From: Candidatus Anaerotignum merdipullorum
Lineage (GTDB): Bacteria; Bacillota; Clostridia; Lachnospirales; Anaerotignaceae
Assembly (NCBI GenBank): GCA_019115165.1
Contig: DXEB01000009.1
Span: 23,612-87,611, forward strand
DNA length: 64,000 nucleotides
Reading direction: 5' to 3'
Below are positions 1-8,198 of this stretch, one piece after another. Both the position numbers and the translations under genes were made by a program. The notes under the pieces were generated by a model. The model saw only the letters and a program-made list of their open reading frames with translations, was not told the origin of the DNA and did not search any database. Numbering within the stretch: position 1 is the stretch's first letter; the number at the start of each line of letters is the position of its first letter.

Positions 1-994
1 TTTCTGTTTTCTCCAAACCGATTCGAATGAGGCTGTCCAAATGACTCAATATCGTTTGACTGCTGCATACCTGCTCCACAAAGGCTTTCAAAAATTCCTG
101 CTGCACTTCAATCCGCTTCAAATCTTTTTGTGCATAACCTTCCCGAAATCGTACCAACTGTTCCGCTTTTTCTCCATCCAGCACTTGTAAACCGGGATAC
201 AGATCAATATACAGACCTTGCTCCGGGTCACTGTAATACAAGCGTTCCTCCACATTGAACTCTACGCCGCCCACAGCATCCACAATCTCTCGAAACGCAT
301 CTAAATCTATTTTAACATAATAATCAATCTTAATACCCAAAATTTCTTCCAGCATCGCTACTGAAAACGCATTGCGATTGCCTTCTCCTGCATATGCATG
401 CACTTCCGTCAATTTGCATTGCCCATACACGCCGTTTGCCCGCGGAACGGTTCTATTGTTTTGTTCCAAGTAGGAAATCATTTCGTCCGTCATCGTCACC
501 CGGGTATCTCGCGGTACCGAAATGATATGCAACGCTTTCTCTGTTACATTAAAGCTTGCCACCATATTCACATCCGTACGGAACCCATCTCCATCCGTTC
601 CAAAAACTGCAACATTCAAAATGGTATCTTCTACTTCCGACGACGCATCCGCGGTAGCCACAAAATCCGATTGTTCTGCCCTTCCTTGCCAAGTCTGCAG
701 CGATGCATATAGTTTTGCCGCACCAAATGCGCCCACCAAAATCAGTGCCAGCACCACACATAACAGGATTTCATTCCGTCTGCGTCGGCGCCGCATTTCC
801 ATTTGCCTCTGACGGTTACGCTGCATCCGCGCACCCAATTTACGCCTCTGTTCCTCCTGCATCCGCATTTCCTGTTCCATCTGCTTTTGCCGGTAGTAAC
901 CATCGTCCTGACTGCGCATCCTGCGTTCCTGCTCGTACTGTATCGGTATCCGCCTGCGGCGTCTGCGCTGATAATCCGTCCTGTTCTCACCCAT
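1..994 (-). CDS. LCP (LytR-CpsA-Psr) family wall-polymer ligase, 3' end outside window
   Basis: Extracytoplasmic enzyme of the family that moves lipid-linked anionic glycopolymers onto peptidoglycan. The 331 visible codons start at 994 behind TTAGGAGACG. Residues 1-75 are extraordinarily rich in Arg, Gln, Met and Glu, with an RRRRRR run just before a single membrane helix (about 76-98). The LCP domain follows: an FRTDVNMV core, the diagnostic ISVPRDTRV motif, AYAGEGN, then VGGVEFNV. These match the conserved arginine and aspartate positions of the pyrophosphate-binding pocket. The C-terminus and any tail domain lie left of base 1. It diverges from an LTA-synthase-like gene, so both wall-polymer genes share one intergenic control region. 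Family assignment is firm; the polymer substrate is unknown. Confidence 0.93.
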   Translation of the reverse strand, partial: MGENRTDYQRRRRRRIPIQYEQERRMRSQDDGYYRQKQMEQEMRMQEEQRRKLGARMQRNRQRQMEMRRRRRRNEILLCVVLALILVGAFGAAKLYASLQTWQGRAEQSDFVATADASSEVEDTILNVAVFGTDGDGFRTDVNMVASFNVTEKALHIISVPRDTRVTMTDEMISYLEQNNRTVPRANGVYGQCKLTEVHAYAGEGNRNAFSVAMLEEILGIKIDYYVKIDLDAFREIVDAVGGVEFNVEERLYYSDPEQGLYIDLYPGLQVLDGEKAEQLVRFREGYAQKDLKRIEVQQEFLKAFVEQVCSSQTILSHLDSLIRIGLEKTE

Positions 995-1060
995 TGTTTC
1001 GTCTCCTAACACAGATTATTGTCCAGACTCTTCTTCATCTGTCCATTCTATAACTTGTTT

Positions 1061-1089
1061 ATTATAGCAAACCTGCCAGTTTCTGACAA
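1061..1089 (-). promoter_or_regulatory. Sigma-A promoter for the LCP gene
   Basis: On the minus strand TTGTCA (1089-1084), a 17-base spacer and a perfect TATAAT (1066-1061), about 65 bases before the start codon. Confidence 0.75.
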
Positions 1090-1190
1090 TAAAAAGCAAA
1101 ATTTGCATTGCGTTCTTTTTATTATACACCAAAAATTCGATAAAAAAAGTTCCTTTTTTCTTAATTTTTTTTCGTTTTCTTCATCTATTC

Positions 1191-1219
1191 TTTACTTTCT
1201 CTTAAAAATTTCGTATAAT
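1191..1219 (+). promoter_or_regulatory. Sigma-A promoter for the LTA-synthase-like gene
   Basis: TTTACT (1191-1196), 17-base spacer, perfect TATAAT (1214-1219). It leaves a 5' leader of about 105 bases before the TTG start at 1331. Confidence 0.65.
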
Positions 1220-1330
1220 ACCCAAGTTATCAGCAATCTAAGCAACTGGCGCCGCCTGTTGCTTCATCATAAAATATCATGCCGTTTTCCGTTTGTTCTT
1301 GTGAAAATACGGTTACAAGGAGGGTCTTTT

Positions 1331-3235
1331 TTGTTTTCCACAATTGCTCGCTTACGTTCCGACAATACCGATCCCAGATTATTCACCAATCAAAAACGGA
1401 TTTTTTTCTTTTTGGCGCTTTCTGCATGCTCTGCTCTTGCTCTTGTGTTCTGGATCACCACAACGCATAAAGTATTGGTTGCGCAAAACCTATTGGAATC
1501 TCCCTCCCTTCTTCTGTGGAATTTACTGCCAGCTCTCCTGGCAGTATTTCTACTGTATTTTTTATCTGGTCGCGCCTTGTTTTCCGCAATCTTGCTGCAT
1601 GTTGTCTGGATACTATTTGCCGCAGCAGATGTCATTAAAATTTCCATGCGCCAAGAACCGCTTCTGCCAACCGACTTAACCTTGGTCAAAGAAGCCTTGA
1701 CTATTGTCAAAACCTTTCCTCTGACCCAACTGCTGCTCATCATATGCTGCATCATATTCGCGCTGGTGCTGCTGGTAGCAGCAGCCTGCTTCTGCCGCAA
1801 CGCTCGTCTGTCTTATCAAGCACGCCTCCTTGGCGTTGCAGCAGTGGGTGTCATCGCAGTTTTTCTGAATCAGTTGGTATATGCCGACCGAGATCTGTAC
1901 GATGGCTATCCTGTCATCGAAAATCCTTATTTTCAGGTAAACCAGTATAATACACGCGGACTTGTGTATTCCTTTTTCCATCAATGCAATATCATGCATC
2001 TGGAAACACCCGAAACCTATCAAGAAGCAATTTACAGCGAGAAAATGAATATGGAAATGACAGCGCCTAACAGCGAGCTACCCCATATTATCATGATTAT
2101 GGGAGAGGCATATTCTGATCTGAGCGAAAATCCTTATTTGAATTTTGAAGGTTATGCAGACCCAATGGAAGAATTTGGGGCATTATGCGCAAAAGAAAAT
2201 GCCGTCAGCGGACATATTGTCGTACCCAATTTTGGCGGCGGCACCTCAAATACGGAATTTGATGTTCTCACTGGCATGCCAACCTGTTTTTTGGATACCG
2301 CCCTGCCCTCTTACAATTTTATCCATCATAAGATAGATGCTCTGCCCTATCGTCTCTCACAGATTGGATACGAAACCGTTTCCATCCATCCGGGTTATGC
2401 ATGGTTCTATAACAGACAAAATGTATATCCGGATATGGGTTTTGAAACTTCTTATTTTTTGGAAGACTCTTTTGATTTGTCCACACAGGGTGTCAGCGGT
2501 TACATCAAAGAAGATGCTACTATGGACAAAATTCTATCCGTATTGGATGAACATTTGGAAACGTCCGATGCTCCCTTGTTTTCTTTTACCGTTACTATCC
2601 AAAATCACGGTCCCTACGAAAACAAATACGGTACATTGGCGCAGAATTTTTCCACAGATATTCCTCTAACCGACAGCCAATCCGATCTGTTGACACAGTA
2701 CTTCTATGGTATGCTGGATGCAGACGCTCAAATCGGGCGTTTGGTGGATTACGCCGAAAATAGTGATGAACCGATTGTGCTGGTATATTTTGGCGATCAT
2801 CTGCCCGGTTTTTCCAATGGTATGGAATTTTTCGATCTTCTGGAGTATCCTATTGATGCCAATGGTACACCGGAAGAACAGCTTGCTGTATACGAAACAC
2901 CGTTCGTCATCTGGGCAAACGACAGTGCTGCTGACTTATGTAACTTTTCCGACCATACAACACAGGCAAACCTGCCAGAAAACAACTGTATCAGTGCATT
3001 TTATCTTGCCGCGCTGCTAACAGAACTGTTGGGCATCGATGGATTGTCTCCCTATTACGAAGAACTGAATGCATTACGACGGGATTTTCCCGTACTGTCC
3101 GAACTGTACCATATGGACGCTAACGGCAATTTCCTGGATACATTGCCGCAGAATCAGCAAGTGCGTTTGGATACACTCATCGGCTGGGAGTATTATCTGT
3201 TATTTGACCGACAAGTTGCTACAACACAGCCATAG
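1331..3235 (+). CDS. LTA synthase family phosphoglycerol transferase / sulfatase-fold protein
   Basis: Membrane enzyme of the lipoteichoic acid synthase group, which polymerises glycerol phosphate (or a related group) from phosphatidylglycerol outside the membrane. The frame is open from 1019, but the real start is the TTG at 1331 because AAGGAGGG lies at 1317-1324; this gives 634 residues. Five membrane helices (about 24-44, 60-80, 83-103, 132-153, 165-184) precede an extracellular sulfatase-fold domain. Metal Glu is near 259 (IMGEAYSD), the catalytic Thr near 305 (GGGTSNTEFDVLTG), and the metal Asp-His pair near 488 (YFGDHLPG). Length and layout fit LtaS. Whether it makes true type I LTA is not decidable here. 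It ends in a strong terminator and is monocistronic. Confidence 0.92.
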   Translation: MFSTIARLRSDNTDPRLFTNQKRIFFFLALSACSALALVFWITTTHKVLVAQNLLESPSLLLWNLLPALLAVFLLYFLSGRALFSAILLHVVWILFAAADVIKISMRQEPLLPTDLTLVKEALTIVKTFPLTQLLLIICCIIFALVLLVAAACFCRNARLSYQARLLGVAAVGVIAVFLNQLVYADRDLYDGYPVIENPYFQVNQYNTRGLVYSFFHQCNIMHLETPETYQEAIYSEKMNMEMTAPNSELPHIIMIMGEAYSDLSENPYLNFEGYADPMEEFGALCAKENAVSGHIVVPNFGGGTSNTEFDVLTGMPTCFLDTALPSYNFIHHKIDALPYRLSQIGYETVSIHPGYAWFYNRQNVYPDMGFETSYFLEDSFDLSTQGVSGYIKEDATMDKILSVLDEHLETSDAPLFSFTVTIQNHGPYENKYGTLAQNFSTDIPLTDSQSDLLTQYFYGMLDADAQIGRLVDYAENSDEPIVLVYFGDHLPGFSNGMEFFDLLEYPIDANGTPEEQLAVYETPFVIWANDSAADLCNFSDHTTQANLPENNCISAFYLAALLTELLGIDGLSPYYEELNALRRDFPVLSELYHMDANGNFLDTLPQNQQVRLDTLIGWEYYLLFDRQVATTQP

Positions 3236-3242
3236 CCTTTTT

Positions 3243-3271
3243 GCGGAGCAAATCATTTGCTCCGCTTTTTT
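3243..3271 (+). terminator. Rho-independent terminator after the LTA-synthase-like gene
   Basis: Almost perfect 11-base inverted repeat (GCGGAGCAAAT / ATTTGCTCCGC, 3243-3265) followed by six T. Confidence 0.93.
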
Positions 3272-3498
3272 ATGGAATGCATCATGAATATCAAAACAAT
3301 CCCCTTTTTCATCCAGTCCTTATTTTTAAAACTGTATCCCTCCCCTGCTCTTGTCTATCCCCGCCATATCCAAACAGAGACGCCTGTGCATCTCTCCCCG
3401 CTTTTTCCGTATCTTTGCGCCTTTCTTTTCAGATACGCACTTTTGTTATTTTTCAATACTTATAAAATTTAGCGCCTTTTTTGCCTCTTTCTCTTCTC

Positions 3499-3527
3499 TT
3501 GTCCTTCTTTGAAAAATATGTTAGACT
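3499..3527 (+). promoter_or_regulatory. Sigma-A promoter for glycerate kinase
   Basis: TTGTCC (3499-3504), 17-base spacer, TAGACT (3522-3527), 55 bases before the ATG. Confidence 0.6.
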
Positions 3528-3582
3528 GACACCATAGGCATATTGCGATTTTCTCGCCAGAACAGAAAAGGAGGTTTGATTT

Positions 3583-4845
3583 ATGGAAACACTGCATCAA
3601 GACGCACACACGATTATCCGTCATACCCTTTCCCACGTACTGCCACAGGCTGCTGTACAGCGGGCATTGGCGGAAAAAACCTTTCCTTCCGACGGAAACA
3701 TTATCGTCATCTCCATTGGCAAAGCCGCATGGACTATGGCGAAAGCTGCTTCCGATTTTTTGGGAGAACGCATTCATAAAGGCGTTGTATTGACCAAATA
3801 TGGTCACAGTTTGGGAGAAATCCCCTCTTTTCAGATCGCAGAAGGTGGACATCCACTGCTGGATGAAAACTCCATTCATGGCACAGAATTGGTGTTGGAA
3901 GCCGTACAACATCTTTCTGCTGATGATACCGTCGTTTTTTTGATTTCTGGCGGCGGCTCTGCCCTATTTGAAAAACCTGCCGCCTCTCTCACCCTTTCCC
4001 ATATTCAAGATATCTCAAAACAACTGCTTGCCTGCGGTGCTGACATTGTCGAAATCAATACCATCCGAAAACATCTTTCCGCCGTTAAGGGCGGTCGCTT
4101 TGCCCAACTCTGCGCTCCTGCTTCTATATACGCCATTGCACTAAGCGATATCTTGGGCGATCGCTTGGATGCCATCGCTTCCGGACCTGCCTATCCTGAC
4201 AGCAGTACTTGCGCTGATGCCATGGCTATTGTGGAAAAATACCATTTGCAGATCCCTCCCGAAGTACAAGAACAATTGCAGCAAGAAACTCCCAAAGAAA
4301 TCCATAATTGCGAAACCGTTATCACCGGCAGTGTTTCCCAACTTTGTCATTTTGCGGCACAAGCAGCCCAAACTCTGGGATATACACCTCTGGTTCTGAC
4401 AACCATGCTGGACTGCGAAGCCAAAGAAGCCGGTCGTTTTCTCGGTTCCATTGCCAAAACGCTGGAAAAGGGAGAAGGTCCTTGCAAAGGTCCCTGCGCC
4501 ATCATCTGCGGCGGAGAAACCATCGTTCATTTGACCGGCAGTGGTAAGGGCGGCAGAAACCAAGAACTTGCATTAGCGGCTGCTCCTTATCTGGACGGTA
4601 TCTCTCATGCATTGGTTGCTGCCGTTGGTTCCGACGGTACAGATGGTCCTACCGATGCAGCAGGTGGGATGACCGATGGCACTTCCATGCAAAAACTGCG
4701 TGACAAGGGTATTTCCATTGATACCGTATTGGCGGACAATGACGCCTATCATGCCCTTCAGGCAATTGACGCCTGCATTATGACCGGCGCTACCGGCACC
4801 AATGTGAATGACTTATATTTTTTGCTGTACCGTCCCAGCAATTAA
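3583..4845 (+). CDS. gckA: Glycerate 2-kinase (DUF4147 / MOFRL family)
   Basis: Predicted to phosphorylate D-glycerate to 2-phosphoglycerate in the cytoplasm, feeding glycolysis. 420 residues, ATG at 3583 behind AAAGGAGG. The N-terminal DUF4147 domain shows ISIGKAAWTMA, GGGSALFEKP (about 126-135) and SDILGDRLDAIASGP. The C-terminal MOFRL domain has CGGETIVHLTGSGKGGRNQE (about 303-322) and GSDGTDGPTDAAGG (about 345-358), the signature of this kinase class. Length matches the TtuD/GckA family. It stands alone between its own promoter and terminator. Relatives act on hydroxypyruvate, so exact substrate is inferred. Confidence 0.92.
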   Translation: METLHQDAHTIIRHTLSHVLPQAAVQRALAEKTFPSDGNIIVISIGKAAWTMAKAASDFLGERIHKGVVLTKYGHSLGEIPSFQIAEGGHPLLDENSIHGTELVLEAVQHLSADDTVVFLISGGGSALFEKPAASLTLSHIQDISKQLLACGADIVEINTIRKHLSAVKGGRFAQLCAPASIYAIALSDILGDRLDAIASGPAYPDSSTCADAMAIVEKYHLQIPPEVQEQLQQETPKEIHNCETVITGSVSQLCHFAAQAAQTLGYTPLVLTTMLDCEAKEAGRFLGSIAKTLEKGEGPCKGPCAIICGGETIVHLTGSGKGGRNQELALAAAPYLDGISHALVAAVGSDGTDGPTDAAGGMTDGTSMQKLRDKGISIDTVLADNDAYHALQAIDACIMTGATGTNVNDLYFLLYRPSN

Positions 4846-4867
4846 ATAGACATCCACCGCTTAAATC

Positions 4868-4910
4868 CCCCTCTTCTGGAACAGCACAAAACGGAAGAGG
4901 GGAATTTTTT
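4868..4910 (+). terminator. Terminator after glycerate kinase
   Basis: Inverted repeat CCCCTCTTC (4868-4876) / GAAGAGGGG (4894-4902) then a T-rich tail to 4910. Confidence 0.88.
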
Positions 4911-5608
4911 CATCGGATCCACTCGCGGGATCCAATGCCCTTCTGATCCGATTCGTTCCACGCACTTCCCAAAAGAAATGCTCCAACTGCCATCCTCTTC
5001 TGCTCCCAATCCCATCGTATACCATTTTCCATTCTCCGGTATCCTGCGGTTAAAGTATCTGCTTTGCTTTTTTCCGTCCTTGCAAATACAATCGTGTACC
5101 TGCTTACACTGCTGCATCAAACCGATTATCGGCTATTTTTCAATGATTGGCAAAAAAATGATAACCATATACGATACGGAAATATCAATCCCCTTCCTCC
5201 GTGACTTTTCTATTGATCGCGATATTCCGCCACGCATCCGGCAAACAAAAATACCGTTCTATTTGTCAAACGCTCTCTGACACCCATAATCTCAACAAAC
5301 ACTTCTTCCTCTCTGCCTTCCGTATTCGACACATATCTTATGTCAAACCCATGGATTGCGGATAGCACCCCTTTCCAGCCTTCATCCACCGTTTTGTTTC
5401 CCTATCTTTCTTTGCTCTCCGCACTGTTTCGGTTGTTTTCTCTTTGCGTTCTCCCATCCATTGCTTCAACTGTCTTCTCTTGCAGCGTTAATTCTTATCT
5501 TCCGTTCATCCACAATCCATCCAAACCGATCTTTTTTCCATTGCCTCTGCACACACAGCTTTTCCGTTCCATATTATACTCATGTAAAACAAATAAGGAG
5601 GAATTGCC
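4911..5608. other. Long intergenic stretch, no convincing gene
   Basis: About 700 bases between the glycerate kinase terminator and cotJA. The plus strand is strongly pyrimidine-rich. Short minus-strand open stretches look protein-like (about 5215-5400 and 4920-5110), but they lack ribosome binding sites, lie in different frames and one runs through the gckA terminator. A decayed gene is possible; nothing is supported. Confidence 0.4.
5570..5577 (+). promoter_or_regulatory. Possible mother-cell (sigma-E type) -10 element for cotJ
   Basis: CATATTAT fits the CATAnnnT core of sigma-E/sigma-K -10 boxes, 31 bases before the cotJA ATG. No clear -35 element was found, so this rests on position and the known mother-cell expression of cotJ. 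Confidence 0.35.
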
Positions 5609-5872
5609 ATGAAAGAAATCGCATCCTGGTTTCTGCCTGATACGGAAAACAACGACAATCCCATTTCCTCAGGCTCCGACTGCAATGCCTGCGTACTGGA
5701 AAAAATTGGGCTGGCACAAGCTTTTGTACCGTCGCAACCCTATGAAACGCCTTCTTCTGCAGAACAAAGCCTGATCTGCGGCACCGCCTTCGCCGCACTC
5801 TCCATCCCCTATACCCAAGGCGATCATATCCGCAGAAACGCAAAGGAGGGACAGTCATGGAACGGGAACTGA
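5609..5872 (+). CDS. cotJA: Spore coat associated protein CotJA
   Basis: Small protein (87 residues) of the CotJA family, made in the mother cell and needed with CotJC for inner coat assembly. ATG at 5609 behind AATAAGGAGG. The family core is visible at about 37-72: AFVPSQPYETPSSAEQSL, then CGTAFAALSIPY. The N-terminal 35 residues are variable and Asp/Ser/Asn-rich. Its last codons overlap the cotJB start by 16 bases, which suggests coupled translation. First gene of cotJA-cotJB-cotJC, the classical order. Confidence 0.9.
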   Translation: MKEIASWFLPDTENNDNPISSGSDCNACVLEKIGLAQAFVPSQPYETPSSAEQSLICGTAFAALSIPYTQGDHIRRNAKEGQSWNGN

Positions 5873-6141
5873 TGCTACAAAAAATCATGGAACTGGACTT
5901 TATTGCCGTAGACTTGGGGCTGTATCTGAATACACATCCCGCAGAAAGCAGCGCTATCGAAGCTTACAATCAAGTGATCGAAGCTGTAGACGCATTGCGT
6001 TTGAAATTTGAAGCAGCTTACGGTCCGCTGTGTTCTTTCCGTAGTTACGCAGCCGATACCAAAAACTGGCAGTGGATCAATAATCCTTGGCCTTGGCAGC
6101 AGGACGCCAACACATCATTAGCAGGAAAGGAGTGTCAATAA
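5857..6141 (+). CDS. cotJB: Spore coat protein CotJB
   Basis: 94 residues, helical, of the CotJB family (inner spore coat). ATG at 5857 behind AAAGGAGGGACAG. Family features: LMLQKIMELDFIAVDLGLYL (about 5-24), NTHP, then YGPLCSFR and a Trp-rich end (WQWINNPWPWQ). It overlaps cotJA, and its TAA is followed at once by the cotJC ATG, so the three are one translational unit. Confidence 0.93.
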   Translation: MERELMLQKIMELDFIAVDLGLYLNTHPAESSAIEAYNQVIEAVDALRLKFEAAYGPLCSFRSYAADTKNWQWINNPWPWQQDANTSLAGKECQ

Positions 6142-6888
6142 ATGTGGATATATGAGAAAAAATTGGAGTTCCCCATTCAAATTAAACGTCCCGATGCCCG
6201 TCTGGCAAAAATTATGATTGAACAATATGGTGGCTGCGACGGTGAAATTGGTGCTGCTTTGCGTTATTTGAGTCAAAAATTCAGCATGGTGACCCCGGAA
6301 GCCAAAGCCACATTGAATGACATTGCAACAGAAGAACTCGCGCATGTAGAAATGATGGGTACCATCGTTCATCAGTTGACACAGGGACTGACCAAAGACC
6401 AGATTATTGACTCTGGTCTGGATACCTATTATGTAAATCATGGATTCGGGGTTTTTCCTTCCTCCGCCGCTGGTGTTCCATTCACTGCCGCTGCTTTCCA
6501 ATCCAAAGGAGATCCTTTAACCGATCTGTATGAAGATATGGCCGCAGAACAAAAGGCCCGCAGCACATATGAATATCTCATCGACTTGACGGACGATCCC
6601 GATGTCCTTGCACCGCTGCGTTTTTTGAGAGAACGGGAAGTCGTGCATTTTCAACGTTTCGGTGAAGCGCTGGACATCGCGAGAGATTATTTGAATCAAA
6701 ATCATTATTTCTTTATGAATGGCATGAAAAACAATACTACAAATGGTTCGGTGACTGGCTCTATGAATGGTTCTGGCAGCAATGCTACAAATCGTTCCAT
6801 GACTGGCTCTGGAAACAACGCTATGCATCCTTCCATGAACGGCTCTATGAACCACGCCGGAAACCATACCACAAAACAATCCAAATAA
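6142..6888 (+). CDS. cotJC: Spore coat CotJC, manganese catalase family, with Asn/Ser/Gly/Met-rich tail
   Basis: Ferritin-like dimanganese catalase homologue of the spore coat. 248 residues; ATG directly after the cotJB stop, with AAAGGAG 11 bases upstream. The first 190 residues are the usual CotJC domain: the four-helix metal site is seen as YGGCDGEIGAALRY (about 30-43), ATEELAHVEMMG (about 64-75), AEQKARSTYEYL and REVVHFQRFGEAL (about 165-177). Beyond residue 190 comes a 55-residue low-complexity tail of degenerate units such as GSMNGSGSN and RSMTGSGNN, absent from the standard protein. The tail may be a surface or cross-linking region (inference). Family assignment is secure. Confidence 0.95.
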   Translation: MWIYEKKLEFPIQIKRPDARLAKIMIEQYGGCDGEIGAALRYLSQKFSMVTPEAKATLNDIATEELAHVEMMGTIVHQLTQGLTKDQIIDSGLDTYYVNHGFGVFPSSAAGVPFTAAAFQSKGDPLTDLYEDMAAEQKARSTYEYLIDLTDDPDVLAPLRFLREREVVHFQRFGEALDIARDYLNQNHYFFMNGMKNNTTNGSVTGSMNGSGSNATNRSMTGSGNNAMHPSMNGSMNHAGNHTTKQSK

Positions 6889-6904
6889 ACCACATCTTCC
6901 TCTC

Positions 6905-6936
6905 AAAAGGCGGCAGGCAAAGCTTGTCGTCTTTTT
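6905..6936 (+). terminator. Terminator after cotJABC
   Basis: Stem AAAAGGCGGCAGGC / GCTTGTCGTCTTTT with several G-U pairs, loop AAA, ending in T5. Confidence 0.7.
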
Positions 6937-7035
6937 GTGCTTTTTACTTGTTCGATTTTTGAGAATCCGCGGAAAAAACTAGCCTTTCTGTGAAAAAAGA
7001 TTATAATGAAATACAGAAGGGTGGTGCTTTGCGCA

Positions 7036-8076
7036 ATGCGTGACTTTTATCTAAAAAATAAAACGGCTTTGCAGGATTTTCTGATTCTTGGTTCTGCCAT
7101 ATTGGTCTGTTTTTTATTCTTTCGTTATCTATTTCCCATATTTCTGCCATTTTTATTTGGTTGGTTATTGAGCCTTTTGTTTCGTCCATTGACGAACCGT
7201 CTGGTTTCTTATGGGATTGCACGATGGATTGCTTCTCTGTTTTGTTTGCTGCTTTTTTTAGGGGTACTCTCTCTGTTTGGCGCATTGATCGGGAATCGTC
7301 TTGCTGCACAGGTATCCGCATTCTTTCATATGCTTCCACAGTATATGCTCTCTTTGCAGCAAGCACTGGATACCTTCTGGCTTCAGATGGAAGAATGGAT
7401 CTCTGTACTGCCCTCTGCCTTACAGCAAGCATTGACACAAATGAAGGGCAACCTTTCCTCCCTGTTGCTGTCTCTCGTACAAAACACGGGTTCCTCCTCG
7501 CTGACAACCGTTCCGCATTTTTTACTGGGGACACTGATTGCACTGCTTTCTTCCTATTTTTTTACCAAGGATGCAGCACAGATTCATGCATTATATGAAA
7601 AACATATTCTTTCTCTGTTTGGTCCATCCATCCAACGTACCAAACAGGAACTGAAAAACTCCGTCTGGGGGTATATCAAAACACAGCTGATTTTGATGAT
7701 TTATACGTTTGTCATCACTGCCGTTGGATTGACTATACTGCAGTCTCCGTTTGCGTTGTTGTTAAGCATCGTCATCGCAGTCATTGATGCACTTCCTTTC
7801 TTTGGCAGCGGATTTATTCTCTGGCCTGGTGCTGTCATCCATCTATTATTGGGTGATATAAAACTGGCTGTCGGTTATATGGTCATTTATGCTGCCGTAC
7901 AGATTATGCGGCAAATCATGCAGCCAAAGATTTTGGGAACACAAATCGGACTGCATCCGCTGCTGACTTTATTTTCTATGTATTTTGGCTATCGCTGCAT
8001 CGGCTTTTGGGGATTGTTGTTGGGTCCCGTTCTTGCCGTACTGCTGCGCGCATATTTTCAAAGCAGAGAACAATAG
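7036..8076 (+). CDS. ytvI: Sporulation membrane protein YtvI (AI-2E transporter superfamily)
   Basis: Polytopic membrane protein of about 346 residues. An ATG at 7006 is also open, but the one at 7036 sits behind GAAGGGTGGTG. Hydrophobic segments lie near the N-terminus (two helices before LTNRLVSYGIARW), mid-protein and in a cluster of C-terminal helices. The family hallmark region is IDALPFFGSGFILWPGAVIHLLLG (first part about 252-270), followed by QPKILGTQIGLHPLLTLFSMY. These fit the PerM/AI-2E family and its sporulation branch YtvI. Placement after cotJABC agrees with a sporulation role; transported substrate unknown. Confidence 0.85.
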   Translation: MRDFYLKNKTALQDFLILGSAILVCFLFFRYLFPIFLPFLFGWLLSLLFRPLTNRLVSYGIARWIASLFCLLLFLGVLSLFGALIGNRLAAQVSAFFHMLPQYMLSLQQALDTFWLQMEEWISVLPSALQQALTQMKGNLSSLLLSLVQNTGSSSLTTVPHFLLGTLIALLSSYFFTKDAAQIHALYEKHILSLFGPSIQRTKQELKNSVWGYIKTQLILMIYTFVITAVGLTILQSPFALLLSIVIAVIDALPFFGSGFILWPGAVIHLLLGDIKLAVGYMVIYAAVQIMRQIMQPKILGTQIGLHPLLTLFSMYFGYRCIGFWGLLLGPVLAVLLRAYFQSREQ

Positions 8077-8130
8077 CTAAAAAACAAACCATTCCAAACT
8101 TCAGTACCTATCACAGTACATTGGATCAAA

Positions 8131-8179
8131 CAATACCCGAGAAATCCTTTTCACCGGATATACTCGGGTATTGTTTTTT
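8131..8179. terminator. Bidirectional terminator between ytvI and cysK
   Basis: Perfect 11-base stem CAATACCCGAG (8131-8141) / CTCGGGTATTG (8163-8173), then T6. It lies between convergent genes; the minus-strand tail is weaker. Confidence 0.9.
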
Positions 8180-8198
8180 ATTTACCAGATATTCATTT

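Noticed and set aside
4842..5120. Minus-strand frame of 92 codons after glycerate kinase
   Set aside because: Protein-like in part, but it passes through the gckA terminator and lacks a ribosome binding site; could be a decayed gene but not supported.
5215..5400. Minus-strand open stretch with plausible residues
   Set aside because: No start or ribosome binding site; length expected by chance in purine-rich strand.
6700..6890. CRISPR-like or tandem DNA repeat in cotJC
   Set aside because: Repeats are degenerate and in frame, so they are protein low-complexity, not a CRISPR array.
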